A stretch of DNA of 14,728 nucleotides from Spirochaeta sp. Its GTDB lineage: Bacteria > Spirochaetota > Spirochaetia > UBA9216. A model generated the notes under the pieces. That model was not told the origin of the DNA, ran no database searches, and saw only the letters and a program-made list of their open reading frames with translations. The stretch spans positions 1 to 14,728 of the forward strand of contig DMKD01000386.1 in the NCBI GenBank assembly GCA_003454605.1, given 5' to 3'. Below are positions 7,361 to 13,550 of this stretch, in pieces; the first letter of the stretch is position 1; each line of letters begins with the position of its first letter. A program made the position numbers and the translations under genes.

Positions 7361-8196
7361 TGGGAAATAATAACACAGTTGAATTTATTCAGGAAAAATG
7401 TGCGGTTATGCGCCGTGATGTAATAGAGATGGGCTATATTGCCGGAGGCCGTGGCGCTCATTTTGGACCGGCTCTTTCCAGTATTGAAATTATGGCAAGC
7501 CTTTTTTTCAATATTATGAATCATGATCCGAAAAATCCGACGATGCCGGACCGCGACAGATTTGTACAGAGCAAGGGACATGCATGTCTTTCATACTACT
7601 CAGCTCTCATTGAGTCAGGTTACATTGCAAAGGATCAGAAGAGTACCTTTAAGCAGGATGAGAGCATTCTTTCGGGACATCCAAGCCGAAATATTGAACA
7701 TGGTATTGAAATATCTTCAGGAAGTCTTGGAAACGGGTTTGCTGTGGCCTGCGGTATGGCAAAGGCTGCAAAGATAAAGAAAGAAAATCACAAGGTATAT
7801 TGTCTCGTCGGCGACGGAGAATGTAATGAAGGTATTATCTGGGAAGCGGCAATGAACGGCGCAAAGAATAAGCTTGATAATCTTGTGGCTATAGTCGACC
7901 GCAATGGTGTACAGCTAGCCGGCAAAACCAGTGATATAATGGATGTTGATCTCGTGGCTCTCTGGAAGGCTGCCGGATGGGAAGTTCTGGTACTTGAAGA
8001 CGGTAACGATTTACCCTCTATTCTTGAAGCCCTCGAAAAAATGAAAAATTCCAAAAGCGGAAAACCACATGCAATTATTGCTAATACCACCAAAGGTAAA
8101 GGCATCTCTTTTATGGAGGGCAGTATCAACTGGCATGCCCGGGTTATGAATAAAGAACAGTATGAGCAGGCTATTTTAGAACTTGAATCAAATTAA
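7360..8196 (+). CDS. Transketolase, N-terminal (thiamine-diphosphate-binding) subunit
   Basis: 278 residues, the normal size for the first half of a split transketolase. It carries the pyrophosphate/magnesium motif GDGECNEG (151-158), running to N182 in IVDRNGVQ, plus the early histidine region SKGHACLSYY (H74) and SGHPSR. With the next gene product it would form the active enzyme, which moves a two-carbon ketol group from a ketose to an aldehyde acceptor using thiamine diphosphate. Split transketolases are used for ordinary pentose phosphates, but also for unusual substrates such as sulfofructose (SqwGH) or apulose 4-phosphate (AptAB). Clustering with an acylating aldehyde dehydrogenase suggests a dedicated catabolic role, not the housekeeping one. 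Confidence 0.9.
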   Translation: MGNNNTVEFIQEKCAVMRRDVIEMGYIAGGRGAHFGPALSSIEIMASLFFNIMNHDPKNPTMPDRDRFVQSKGHACLSYYSALIESGYIAKDQKSTFKQDESILSGHPSRNIEHGIEISSGSLGNGFAVACGMAKAAKIKKENHKVYCLVGDGECNEGIIWEAAMNGAKNKLDNLVAIVDRNGVQLAGKTSDIMDVDLVALWKAAGWEVLVLEDGNDLPSILEALEKMKNSKSGKPHAIIANTTKGKGISFMEGSINWHARVMNKEQYEQAILELESN

Positions 8197-8245
8197 CCCC
8201 CCGCGTCCGATTTGATTTCGTAAATAAACTGAAGGAGATAATAAT

Positions 8246-9211
8246 ATGAGTAATGCACCGATAGATAAATTAAAGGAATGGTCAAAACAGGGCCATCGAA
8301 ACGTACTGGGAGATTCTCTGGTGATGCTAGCCGCCGAAAGACCCGAGATGTGTACCGTGACTGCGGATTTAACGCCGACAGCGCGCTTAACCGGGTTCAG
8401 GGATACCTATCCCGACAGGTTTTTTGATGTAGGGATTGCTGAACAAAACATGATTGATTTTACTGCCGGTCTGGCTGTTGAAGGCGTTCTTCCATATGCG
8501 GTTGGGCTTGCGGCAATAGTCCCGATGCGTCCTGCCGAACAGATGAGGGTGACTTTGGGGTATATGAACCTGAATGCCAAGGTTGTCTGTATTGAAGCAG
8601 GTGTGCGGTTCGGGCCCCTGGGCAATACACATTACGCTATGGATGATATAGCTGTTGTCAGAGCCATTCCGAATTTTACCGTAATATCACCTTCGGATCC
8701 GCTTCAGATCTATAAGACAATCTTTGCTATCGCAGATCATGATGGTCCTGTCTATGTTCGTCTAACCGGCGGTCCCGGATTTCCCGTTATGTATCCTGAA
8801 GATTTTGATTTTCAGATAGGTAAAGCTATTGAGTATAAAGAGGGTAGTGACGTTGCGTTTATTTCTACCGGTTCGATGCTTGGTGCTGCTGTTGAGGCTG
8901 CGAATACTCTTGAGGGTAAGGGTATTTCAACTCGGGTGGTTGATATGCACACTATTAAACCTATCGATACCGATATGCTTGATAAGGTCTTTGCTGAAAA
9001 CAAGTTGGTTGTTACAGTTGAAGAACATACCCCCATCGGAGGTCTTGGCGCCGCTGTTGCCGAATATAAAACTGGGTTTGAGAATACTCCAAAACAGGTT
9101 ATGGCAAGTCTTGGAGACAAGTTCCAAAAGCTTGGAGATTATGCCTTTCTGTTAAAGGAAAACGGGTTGACTGCGGCTGGTCTCGCAAATTTGGCTGAAG
9201 CTAATTTTTAA
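8246..9211 (+). CDS. Transketolase, C-terminal (pyrimidine-binding) subunit
   Basis: 321 residues, from an ATG after a strong AAGGAGA. It holds the pyrimidine-binding region with the conserved glutamate E66 in DVGIAEQNM, PMRPAEQMR, and the C-terminal domain (VDMHTIKPID, VEEHTPIGGLGAA). It completes the enzyme begun by the previous gene, 49 bases upstream, and ends the operon just before a hairpin terminator. The substrate-side loops differ from ordinary split transketolases as I remember them: YAVGLAAIVPM where many have F-(A/S)-(S/T)-F-A, and EAGVRFGPLGNTHYA where (H/T)SGL-(S/T)-(Y/F)-G....THHA is usual. An unusual donor sugar would fit this. Family certain, substrate unknown. Confidence 0.9.
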   Translation: MSNAPIDKLKEWSKQGHRNVLGDSLVMLAAERPEMCTVTADLTPTARLTGFRDTYPDRFFDVGIAEQNMIDFTAGLAVEGVLPYAVGLAAIVPMRPAEQMRVTLGYMNLNAKVVCIEAGVRFGPLGNTHYAMDDIAVVRAIPNFTVISPSDPLQIYKTIFAIADHDGPVYVRLTGGPGFPVMYPEDFDFQIGKAIEYKEGSDVAFISTGSMLGAAVEAANTLEGKGISTRVVDMHTIKPIDTDMLDKVFAENKLVVTVEEHTPIGGLGAAVAEYKTGFENTPKQVMASLGDKFQKLGDYAFLLKENGLTAAGLANLAEANF

Positions 9212-9239
9212 GTATTTCTTTGAATATTAAATAATTACA

Positions 9240-9274
9240 GGACTGTTGGGGGAATTCCCGGCGGTCCGATTTTT
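9240..9274 (+). terminator. Intrinsic terminator of the transketolase operon
   Basis: A stem of about 11 pairs (GGACTGTTGGG with CCCGGCGGTCC, including three G-T pairs) around a GGAATT loop spans 9240-9267. A GATTTTTG tract follows. It lies 28 bases after the stop of the C-subunit gene. The stop codon of the oppositely oriented IolG-like gene (9276-9278) is directly beyond it, so it also separates the two convergent units. Confidence 0.8.
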
Positions 9275-9275
9275 G

Positions 9276-10283
9276 TTACATTTTTACAAGTTCTCCACAT
9301 ACATAGGCTTCATATGCTTTATTGGCTGTTTCACAGACCATTCTGGAATCGTAAGCAGTCATCTCGGGTTTTCTGCCTTCTTCTATGCAATTAATGAATT
9401 CCTGAATTTCTATCTTAAACGCTTCTCCGAATCTTGAAATGTAGTCATCCATGCATTCGGAAAGAACTCCGTCTTTATTGTATATATTGATCCTGTCTTT
9501 TCTGGGTACAGGACTTATTCTCAGGATGCCCTCGGTTCCGACTATCTCTGTTTCGATATGACTACCGTGAGGAGCTGTACGTCCAGTGTAGAACATCGCC
9601 ATTAAATTATTTTTAAATTTCATGAGTGTGCAGGCATTATCAATATCATTGTATTTTTCAAATTCTTTGTGTTTGTAGCATCCGCCGATCGTTCTTATGT
9701 CTTCTGCTTCAGTTCCGAGCAGCCAGCGGGCTAGATCGATGTCATGAACAATCATTTCTGAATACCAGGCTCCGTTATTCTCACCTCGCTCCGGAGCACT
9801 CTCTACACCGCTGTCATGGTCCAGGCTGTACCCGCGGAACATAATCGGCTTGCCGATAAGACCGGCATCAATTTTCTGCTTTGCTTCAGCGTATGAAGGA
9901 TCGAATCTTCTCATATAACCGGTCATCAGAATTTTACCCGGATTTCTCTCAGAAGCTTCCTGTGCAGAGATCGCCTCTTCAGTAGTAAGGGCAAGAGGTT
10001 TTTCAACGAAAACATGAAGATCTGCGTCAATTGCTTTCATTACAAGCGGAAAATGAGAATTAACAGAGGTAACGATCAGTACAGCATCAAGTTCATCATT
10101 TTTCAGCATTTCATCGAAGTTGTTATATGAATATTTAATGTTATGCTTTGCATTGAACTCATCCAGTACTTCCTGACGTCTTGCGCAGACAGCTATGAGC
10201 TCCGCATTGGGAGCATTGTAAATGATATTTTCTGCATGAGTGGTTCCGAGCGTTCCCAGTCCAATTATTCCTAGTTTTACCAT
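9276..10283 (-). CDS. iolG: IolG-like inositol 2-dehydrogenase (Gfo/Idh/MocA family)
   Basis: 335 residues, close to the usual 330-345. It has an N-terminal Rossmann fold (LGIIGLGTLGTTHAENI), the family EKP motif with catalytic K95, and IolG-typical GYMRRFDPSYAEAK (122-135) and EMIVHDIDLARWLLGTE with H180. Such enzymes oxidise myo-inositol or related cyclitols and sugars at one hydroxyl with NAD+. The start has CGGAG seven to eight bases upstream. It lies 17 bases after the LacI-family gene and is cotranscribed with it. The IolE-like gene nearby supports an inositol or inosose substrate, but family members are promiscuous and other polyols or sugars remain possible. Confidence 0.8.
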   Translation of the reverse strand: MVKLGIIGLGTLGTTHAENIIYNAPNAELIAVCARRQEVLDEFNAKHNIKYSYNNFDEMLKNDELDAVLIVTSVNSHFPLVMKAIDADLHVFVEKPLALTTEEAISAQEASERNPGKILMTGYMRRFDPSYAEAKQKIDAGLIGKPIMFRGYSLDHDSGVESAPERGENNGAWYSEMIVHDIDLARWLLGTEAEDIRTIGGCYKHKEFEKYNDIDNACTLMKFKNNLMAMFYTGRTAPHGSHIETEIVGTEGILRISPVPRKDRINIYNKDGVLSECMDDYISRFGEAFKIEIQEFINCIEEGRKPEMTAYDSRMVCETANKAYEAYVCGELVKM

Positions 10284-10300
10284 CGAGATCTCCGTTATTA

Positions 10301-11308
10301 CTATTTTTTACAGGTGGTTTTTCGAATTATCAGCTCAGGTTCGAGAAGGATTCTCTGCGGATAATGTTGAATATTTTCCGCGTTATTTTTTATTTCATCG
10401 AGCAGGAGGTTTACCATTATTCGGCCGATACTGTGCTTAGGCTGTTTAACTGTTGTAAGTTGAATCTGTGGCATACTGGCAATACCGATATTATCGAAAC
10501 CTATTACTCCGATATCTTTACCCGGGCTGATGCCGTTTTCTTCCAGATATTTAAGAACCCCCAGGGCCATGACATCATTGTTAGTGAAGATCGAATCAAT
10601 ATCTTTATGTTCTCTCAGCAGTTGTTCGGCAAGAATATAACCGCTTTCGATATCATACTCTCCGAAACAGAATTTCGAGTCGTCGATTTTCAGGTTGTGT
10701 TCGATGAAGGCCTGTATAAATCCCTTGCGCCTGTTTATACTTGCACTCGAGTTTTCAGGTCCGTTGATTATGGCGCTTCGTCTGTAGCCGCAGTCAATAA
10801 GATGCTTAGCTGCGATATAGCCGCCTTTGATATTATCGGTACTGACGGAGCTGAATTGATTATTAGCCGCCCAGCTTTCATAACCGACTACCGGAACGTG
10901 GGCTGTATCTAACAATATAGTATTCGAATCGCTGACTGATTTTACTATAAATCCGTCTACTTGTTTCTGCTGTACAGCATTTATATAGTCAATTTCTTTA
11001 TTGCGGTCCCAGTTGGATATACATAAAAAAACATCGTAATCATTTTGATTCGCAGTTTCTATGATGCCCGTGGTTATTGCACCGAAAAGAGGATTGATTA
11101 TATCCGGAATAATCACGCCTAATGTTCTGGTAGTTCTGCTCACAAGTCCTCTGGCGATTACATTTGGTCTGTAACCCATTTTTGCGGCCGTCTTCATGAC
11201 CAGCTTTCGGGTCTCTTCGCTTACACCGGGTTTATTGTTCAATGCTCTGGATACCGAGGAAAAATTTAGGTTAAGTTTCTGTGCAATATCCTTTATGGTT
11301 ACTTTCAT
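10301..11308 (-). CDS. LacI-family transcriptional repressor
   Basis: 335 residues from ATG 11308. The N-terminal helix-turn-helix (TIKDIAQKLNLNFSSVSRALNNKPGVSEETR) is followed by the hinge NVIARGLVSRTTRTLGVIIPD and a periplasmic-binding-protein-like effector domain (DGFIVKS, STDNIKGGYIAAKHLI, TNNDVMALGVLKYL, GVIGFDN). The leucine of ARGL would insert at a central CG step, matching the CAAACGTTTG palindromes at 11419 and 12446. It is divergent from the IolE-like gene and upstream of iolG on the same transcript. There is no Shine-Dalgarno site. A TTTACA-18-TAGTAT promoter (11345-11316, minus strand) ends seven bases before the ATG, which suggests a leaderless mRNA. The inducer is probably the imported polyol or an early product. 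Confidence 0.9.
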   Translation of the reverse strand: MKVTIKDIAQKLNLNFSSVSRALNNKPGVSEETRKLVMKTAAKMGYRPNVIARGLVSRTTRTLGVIIPDIINPLFGAITTGIIETANQNDYDVFLCISNWDRNKEIDYINAVQQKQVDGFIVKSVSDSNTILLDTAHVPVVGYESWAANNQFSSVSTDNIKGGYIAAKHLIDCGYRRSAIINGPENSSASINRRKGFIQAFIEHNLKIDDSKFCFGEYDIESGYILAEQLLREHKDIDSIFTNNDVMALGVLKYLEENGISPGKDIGVIGFDNIGIASMPQIQLTTVKQPKHSIGRIMVNLLLDEIKNNAENIQHYPQRILLEPELIIRKTTCKK

Positions 11309-11315
11309 CAAGCAA

Positions 11316-11345
11316 ATACTAATATTGTTTTACTAAAGCTGTAAA
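11316..11345 (-). promoter_or_regulatory. Promoter of lacI-iolG, possibly leaderless
   Basis: On the minus strand, -35 TTTACA (11345-11340) and -10 TAGTAT (11321-11316) are separated by 18 bases, with the ATG at 11308 seven bases after the -10 box. The -35 box begins in one arm of a TTTTACT...AGTAAAA inverted repeat (11328-11334 and 11345-11351), which could be an extra regulatory site. Moderate match only. Confidence 0.4.
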
Positions 11346-11376
11346 GTAAAATTAAAAGAATTTACGTCAAAATGGT

Positions 11377-11389
11377 GTAAATCGTTTAC
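11377..11389. promoter_or_regulatory. Secondary LacI-type palindrome
   Basis: GTAAATCGTTTAC is a palindrome with five-base arms and a three-base centre. Its halves match the main operator half-site CGTTTGC at six of seven bases, but the symmetry centre is one base wider than in the perfect sites. It overlaps the -35 box of the IolE-like gene promoter and sits about 40 bases upstream of the main operator. Confidence 0.4.
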
Positions 11390-11414
11390 TTATTGCAAAA
11401 AATAGGGATATAGT
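11385..11414 (+). promoter_or_regulatory. Promoter of the IolE-like gene
   Basis: -35 TTTACT (11385-11390) and -10 TATAGT (11409-11414) with an 18-base spacer. Predicted start of transcription is about 11421, inside the CAAACGTTTG operator, so repressor binding would block the start site. Confidence 0.5.
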
Positions 11415-11418
11415 GGGG

Positions 11419-11428
11419 CAAACGTTTG
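11419..11428. promoter_or_regulatory. LacI-family operator O1
   Basis: CAAACGTTTG is a perfect 10-base palindrome (GCAAACGTTTGA when extended, 11/12 of the site at 12445-12456). It lies between the -10 box and the GGAGG site of the IolE-like gene, next to the divergent LacI-family gene. Even length with a central CG is the classic operator form for this family. Confidence 0.8.
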
Positions 11429-11444
11429 ATTGTTGGAGGTTGTT

Positions 11445-12359
11445 ATGAACATGAAATTCGCAATTGCACCGGGAGCTTGGGGGATAGAAGATCCTGCAAA
11501 TCCTGATAACCCTGAATGGACGAGGGTTCTCGATGATGCAGGCAAATCAGGTTTTAAAGGGGTAGAATTAGGTCCATATGGTTATTTGCCGACTGATTCA
11601 GTCATTTTGCAGGATGAGCTTTCATCTCGCTCCCTCAAGGTCGTGGCCGGCACAATTTATGATGATTTGACGGGTAGAGAAAATTGTGATGCTCTGTTGA
11701 AAAAAACACATGATATCTGCAGATTGGTATCTAAAGTAAACAATGAAAATGATACTATATTTCTTGTTATCATCGACGCGGTTAAAGATATCCGAAACAA
11801 TACAGCCGGGCATCCGGAACTTGCGGTAAGACTTGAGCCGGATGGATGGAAGATTATGATGGAGAATATCATAGATATCTCAATAATTGCCAGAAACGAA
11901 TATGGTGTAAAACCCGTTGTTCATCCCCATGCAGGCGGATTTATTGAATTTAGGGATGAAACCGAGCAGCTGCTCAATGATATAGCATCAGATAAGGTTG
12001 GTTTATGTCTTGATACAGGGCACCTCTATTATGCCGGTGATGATCCGGCTGCAAGCCTGATTGATTTTGCTGAGCGGCTGGAATATGTTCATTTCAAGGA
12101 CATCAACCCTGATGTTTTTGAGATTGCGGTTAAACAGCGGATGGGCTTTTTTGATGCATGCAATAGAGGCGTTATGTGTTCTATCGGTCGGGGCAGCGTA
12201 GATTACAAAGCAGTTTTCAACGCCCTGGATAAGTTGAAATACAATGAATGGATAACCATTGAGCAGGAGAGGGACCCGAAATTATGGAAGGGAGCGCTCG
12301 ACGATGTAAAACTAAGTTATGATTTTTTAAGCAAAACTGCCGGTGAAATTCAGCAATAG
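11445..12359 (+). CDS. iolE: IolE-like TIM-barrel enzyme (inosose dehydratase or related isomerase)
   Basis: 304 residues from ATG 11445, chosen because GGAGG (11434-11438) is six bases upstream; ATG 11451 is a weaker choice. It belongs to the xylose-isomerase-like/AP-endonuclease-2 TIM-barrel family. It resembles 2-keto-myo-inositol dehydratase IolE: IAPGAWG near the N-terminus, VHPHAGG (159-165), CLDTGHLYYAGDDPAA (188-203), YVHFKDINPDV (214-224), then FFDACNRGV and the late EWITIEQERDP. Likely metal ligands include E41, D190, H216 and E273. The expected reaction is removal of water from 2-inosose to a cyclohexane dione. The PGDG of IolE is IGRG here, so an isomerase or epimerase acting on a related keto-polyol is also possible. 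Confidence 0.75.
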   Translation: MNMKFAIAPGAWGIEDPANPDNPEWTRVLDDAGKSGFKGVELGPYGYLPTDSVILQDELSSRSLKVVAGTIYDDLTGRENCDALLKKTHDICRLVSKVNNENDTIFLVIIDAVKDIRNNTAGHPELAVRLEPDGWKIMMENIIDISIIARNEYGVKPVVHPHAGGFIEFRDETEQLLNDIASDKVGLCLDTGHLYYAGDDPAASLIDFAERLEYVHFKDINPDVFEIAVKQRMGFFDACNRGVMCSIGRGSVDYKAVFNALDKLKYNEWITIEQERDPKLWKGALDDVKLSYDFLSKTAGEIQQ

Positions 12360-12411
12360 AAATAGAATTTGCGATAGGGGAAAAAATAATATAAAAAATG
12401 TAAGAAAAAAT

Positions 12412-12440
12412 TTGACAAAAAGCAGAAATCAGTTAATAAT
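12412..12440 (+). promoter_or_regulatory. Promoter of the binding-protein/ABC importer operon
   Basis: Consensus -35 TTGACA (12412-12417) and -10 AATAAT (12435-12440, 5/6) with a 17-base spacer: the strongest promoter in the window. Predicted start is near 12447, inside the perfect LacI-type palindrome. Confidence 0.75.
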
Positions 12441-12443
12441 ATG

Positions 12444-12457
12444 AGCAAACGTTTGCT
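12444..12457. promoter_or_regulatory. LacI-family operator O2 (perfect 14-base palindrome)
   Basis: AGCAAACGTTTGCT reads the same on both strands and shares its 10-base core with the operator in front of the IolE-like gene. It lies over the predicted start of transcription of the binding-protein gene, a position expected to give tight repression. Confidence 0.85.
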
Positions 12458-12476
12458 GTACATACACAGCGGTTAG

Positions 12477-12492
12477 CTGCTCAGTTGAGCAG
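12477..12492 (+). other. Hairpin in the 5' leader of the binding-protein mRNA
   Basis: CTGCTC-AGTT-GAGCAG, six perfect pairs with a four-base loop, lies about 30 bases into the predicted leader and 11 bases before the CGGAGG ribosome site (12504-12509). It is too far from a T-run to be a terminator. It may protect the 5' end of a highly expressed mRNA. Confidence 0.45.
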
Positions 12493-12518
12493 TAAAAATA
12501 AATCGGAGGCAAAAAATT

Positions 12519-13460
12519 ATGAAAAAACTGACATTAGTATTGGTAGTACTCAGCATGCTTGTACTTCCTATGGCTGCATTTGCAGCAGGTCAGCAGGATG
12601 ACGGAGTTGTAACAATTGGTGCTGCAATGAGTAGTTTTGCAGACAAGGGTCAGACTTACCTACAGGACGGCGTTAGAGCATTCGACGCAGAGAATGATGA
12701 TGTTGAAATCCTTATGACTGATGCAAAAGACGATCCGGCTGTACAGCTGAACCAGGTAGAAACTCTCCTTACTAAGGGTGTAGATGCGATTCTTATCGTA
12801 CCTGTTGATATCTCAGCTCTTAAGCCTGTTTTCGCTAAATGTAAAGAAGACGGTGTTAAACTTGTTATTGCTAACAGAATGCCTGCAGAAGAATTCCACG
12901 GTGACTTTGATGTATACACCGGTTCAGAATCAATTCAGGCTGGTCTTCTCCAGGCAGAATGGGTTGCTGAAGCTATGCAGCCGGATGGTGGAACCGTTGG
13001 TATCCTCATGGGACCTCTGGGACACGAAGCCGCTATGATGAGAACTGAAGGCAACAAGCAGATTATGGCAAAATACGACAACATTGAAATCGTAATGGAC
13101 GCAGTAGCCAGCTGGGACCGTGCAAAGGGCATGCAGACTGCAGAAAACTGGATACAGAGCGGTGCCGGACTTGATGCTATTCTTTGTAATAACGACGAAA
13201 TGGCTATCGGTACTCTTCTCGCAGCAGAAGGTGCGAATTTAGCTGACGAAGACATCATCATTGCAGGTATTGATGCAACTCCAGATGCTCTTGAGTACCT
13301 CGGAGAAGGCCTTGACGTGACTGTTTTCCAGAACATGAATGCACAGGGTTACAACGGTGCAGCAGCATGTTACAAACTCGTTAAGGGTGAAGCAGTAGAA
13401 AAATGGGACTGGATTCCGTTTGAACTCGTTACAACCGAGAACATGGCTGAATACAAATAA
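12519..13460 (+). CDS. Periplasmic sugar/polyol-binding protein of an ABC importer
   Basis: 313 residues with a Sec signal peptide (MKKLTLVLVV..., cut after AFA at about residue 22) and no lipobox cysteine. The mature protein is a type I periplasmic-binding fold of the RbsB/IbpA kind (IGAAMSSFADKGQTYLQDGV, VDAILIVPVD, CNNDEMAIGTLLA, IIAGIDATPDALEYL, VFQNMNAQGY). It captures a monosaccharide or cyclitol and delivers it to the membrane complex whose ATPase follows. CGGAGG lies nine bases before the ATG. It has its own strong promoter and LacI-type operator. Context with iolE- and iolG-like genes favours an inositol-like ligand; ribose, galactose or another sugar is not excluded. A hairpin follows the gene. 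Confidence 0.88.
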   Translation: MKKLTLVLVVLSMLVLPMAAFAAGQQDDGVVTIGAAMSSFADKGQTYLQDGVRAFDAENDDVEILMTDAKDDPAVQLNQVETLLTKGVDAILIVPVDISALKPVFAKCKEDGVKLVIANRMPAEEFHGDFDVYTGSESIQAGLLQAEWVAEAMQPDGGTVGILMGPLGHEAAMMRTEGNKQIMAKYDNIEIVMDAVASWDRAKGMQTAENWIQSGAGLDAILCNNDEMAIGTLLAAEGANLADEDIIIAGIDATPDALEYLGEGLDVTVFQNMNAQGYNGAAACYKLVKGEAVEKWDWIPFELVTTENMAEYK

Positions 13461-13481
13461 GCATAGTTTACAGTAATTGAG

Positions 13482-13504
13482 AGGGGGAGCGGAAAGCTCC
13501 CCTT
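13482..13504 (+). terminator. Intercistronic hairpin, partial terminator
   Basis: GGGGAGC (13484-13490) pairs with GCTCCCC (13496-13502) around GGAAA. One G-T and one A-T pair can be added outside. The tail is TCATTTTAAG, too poor in T for full termination. It lies 21 bases after the binding-protein stop and before the ATPase gene. Such hairpins commonly stabilise the binding-protein message and reduce read-through, giving excess binding protein over ATPase. Confidence 0.65.
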
Positions 13505-13550
13505 CATTTTAAGAAAGCGATTGTTGTTTTAATAACGGGAGTAAGTCGTT

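Noticed and set aside
8197..8245. Gap with a run of six C between the two transketolase halves, considered as a frameshift joining them into one protein
   Set aside because: The N-subunit ends at a normal family length, the gap holds a strong AAGGAGA site before ATG 8246, and split transketolases of these sizes are standard.
3561..9211. Direct naming of the operon as the sulfo-transketolase (sqw) pathway
   Set aside because: Only two functions correspond; isomerase, sulfoacetate-CoA ligase and exporter are absent from the window, and the CoA-transferase and lyase-like enzyme do not belong to that route.
10663..10677. CGAAACAGAATTTCG, resembling the DeoR-type half-sites
   Set aside because: It lies inside the LacI-family coding region with no promoter nearby and has only five-base arms; probably chance.
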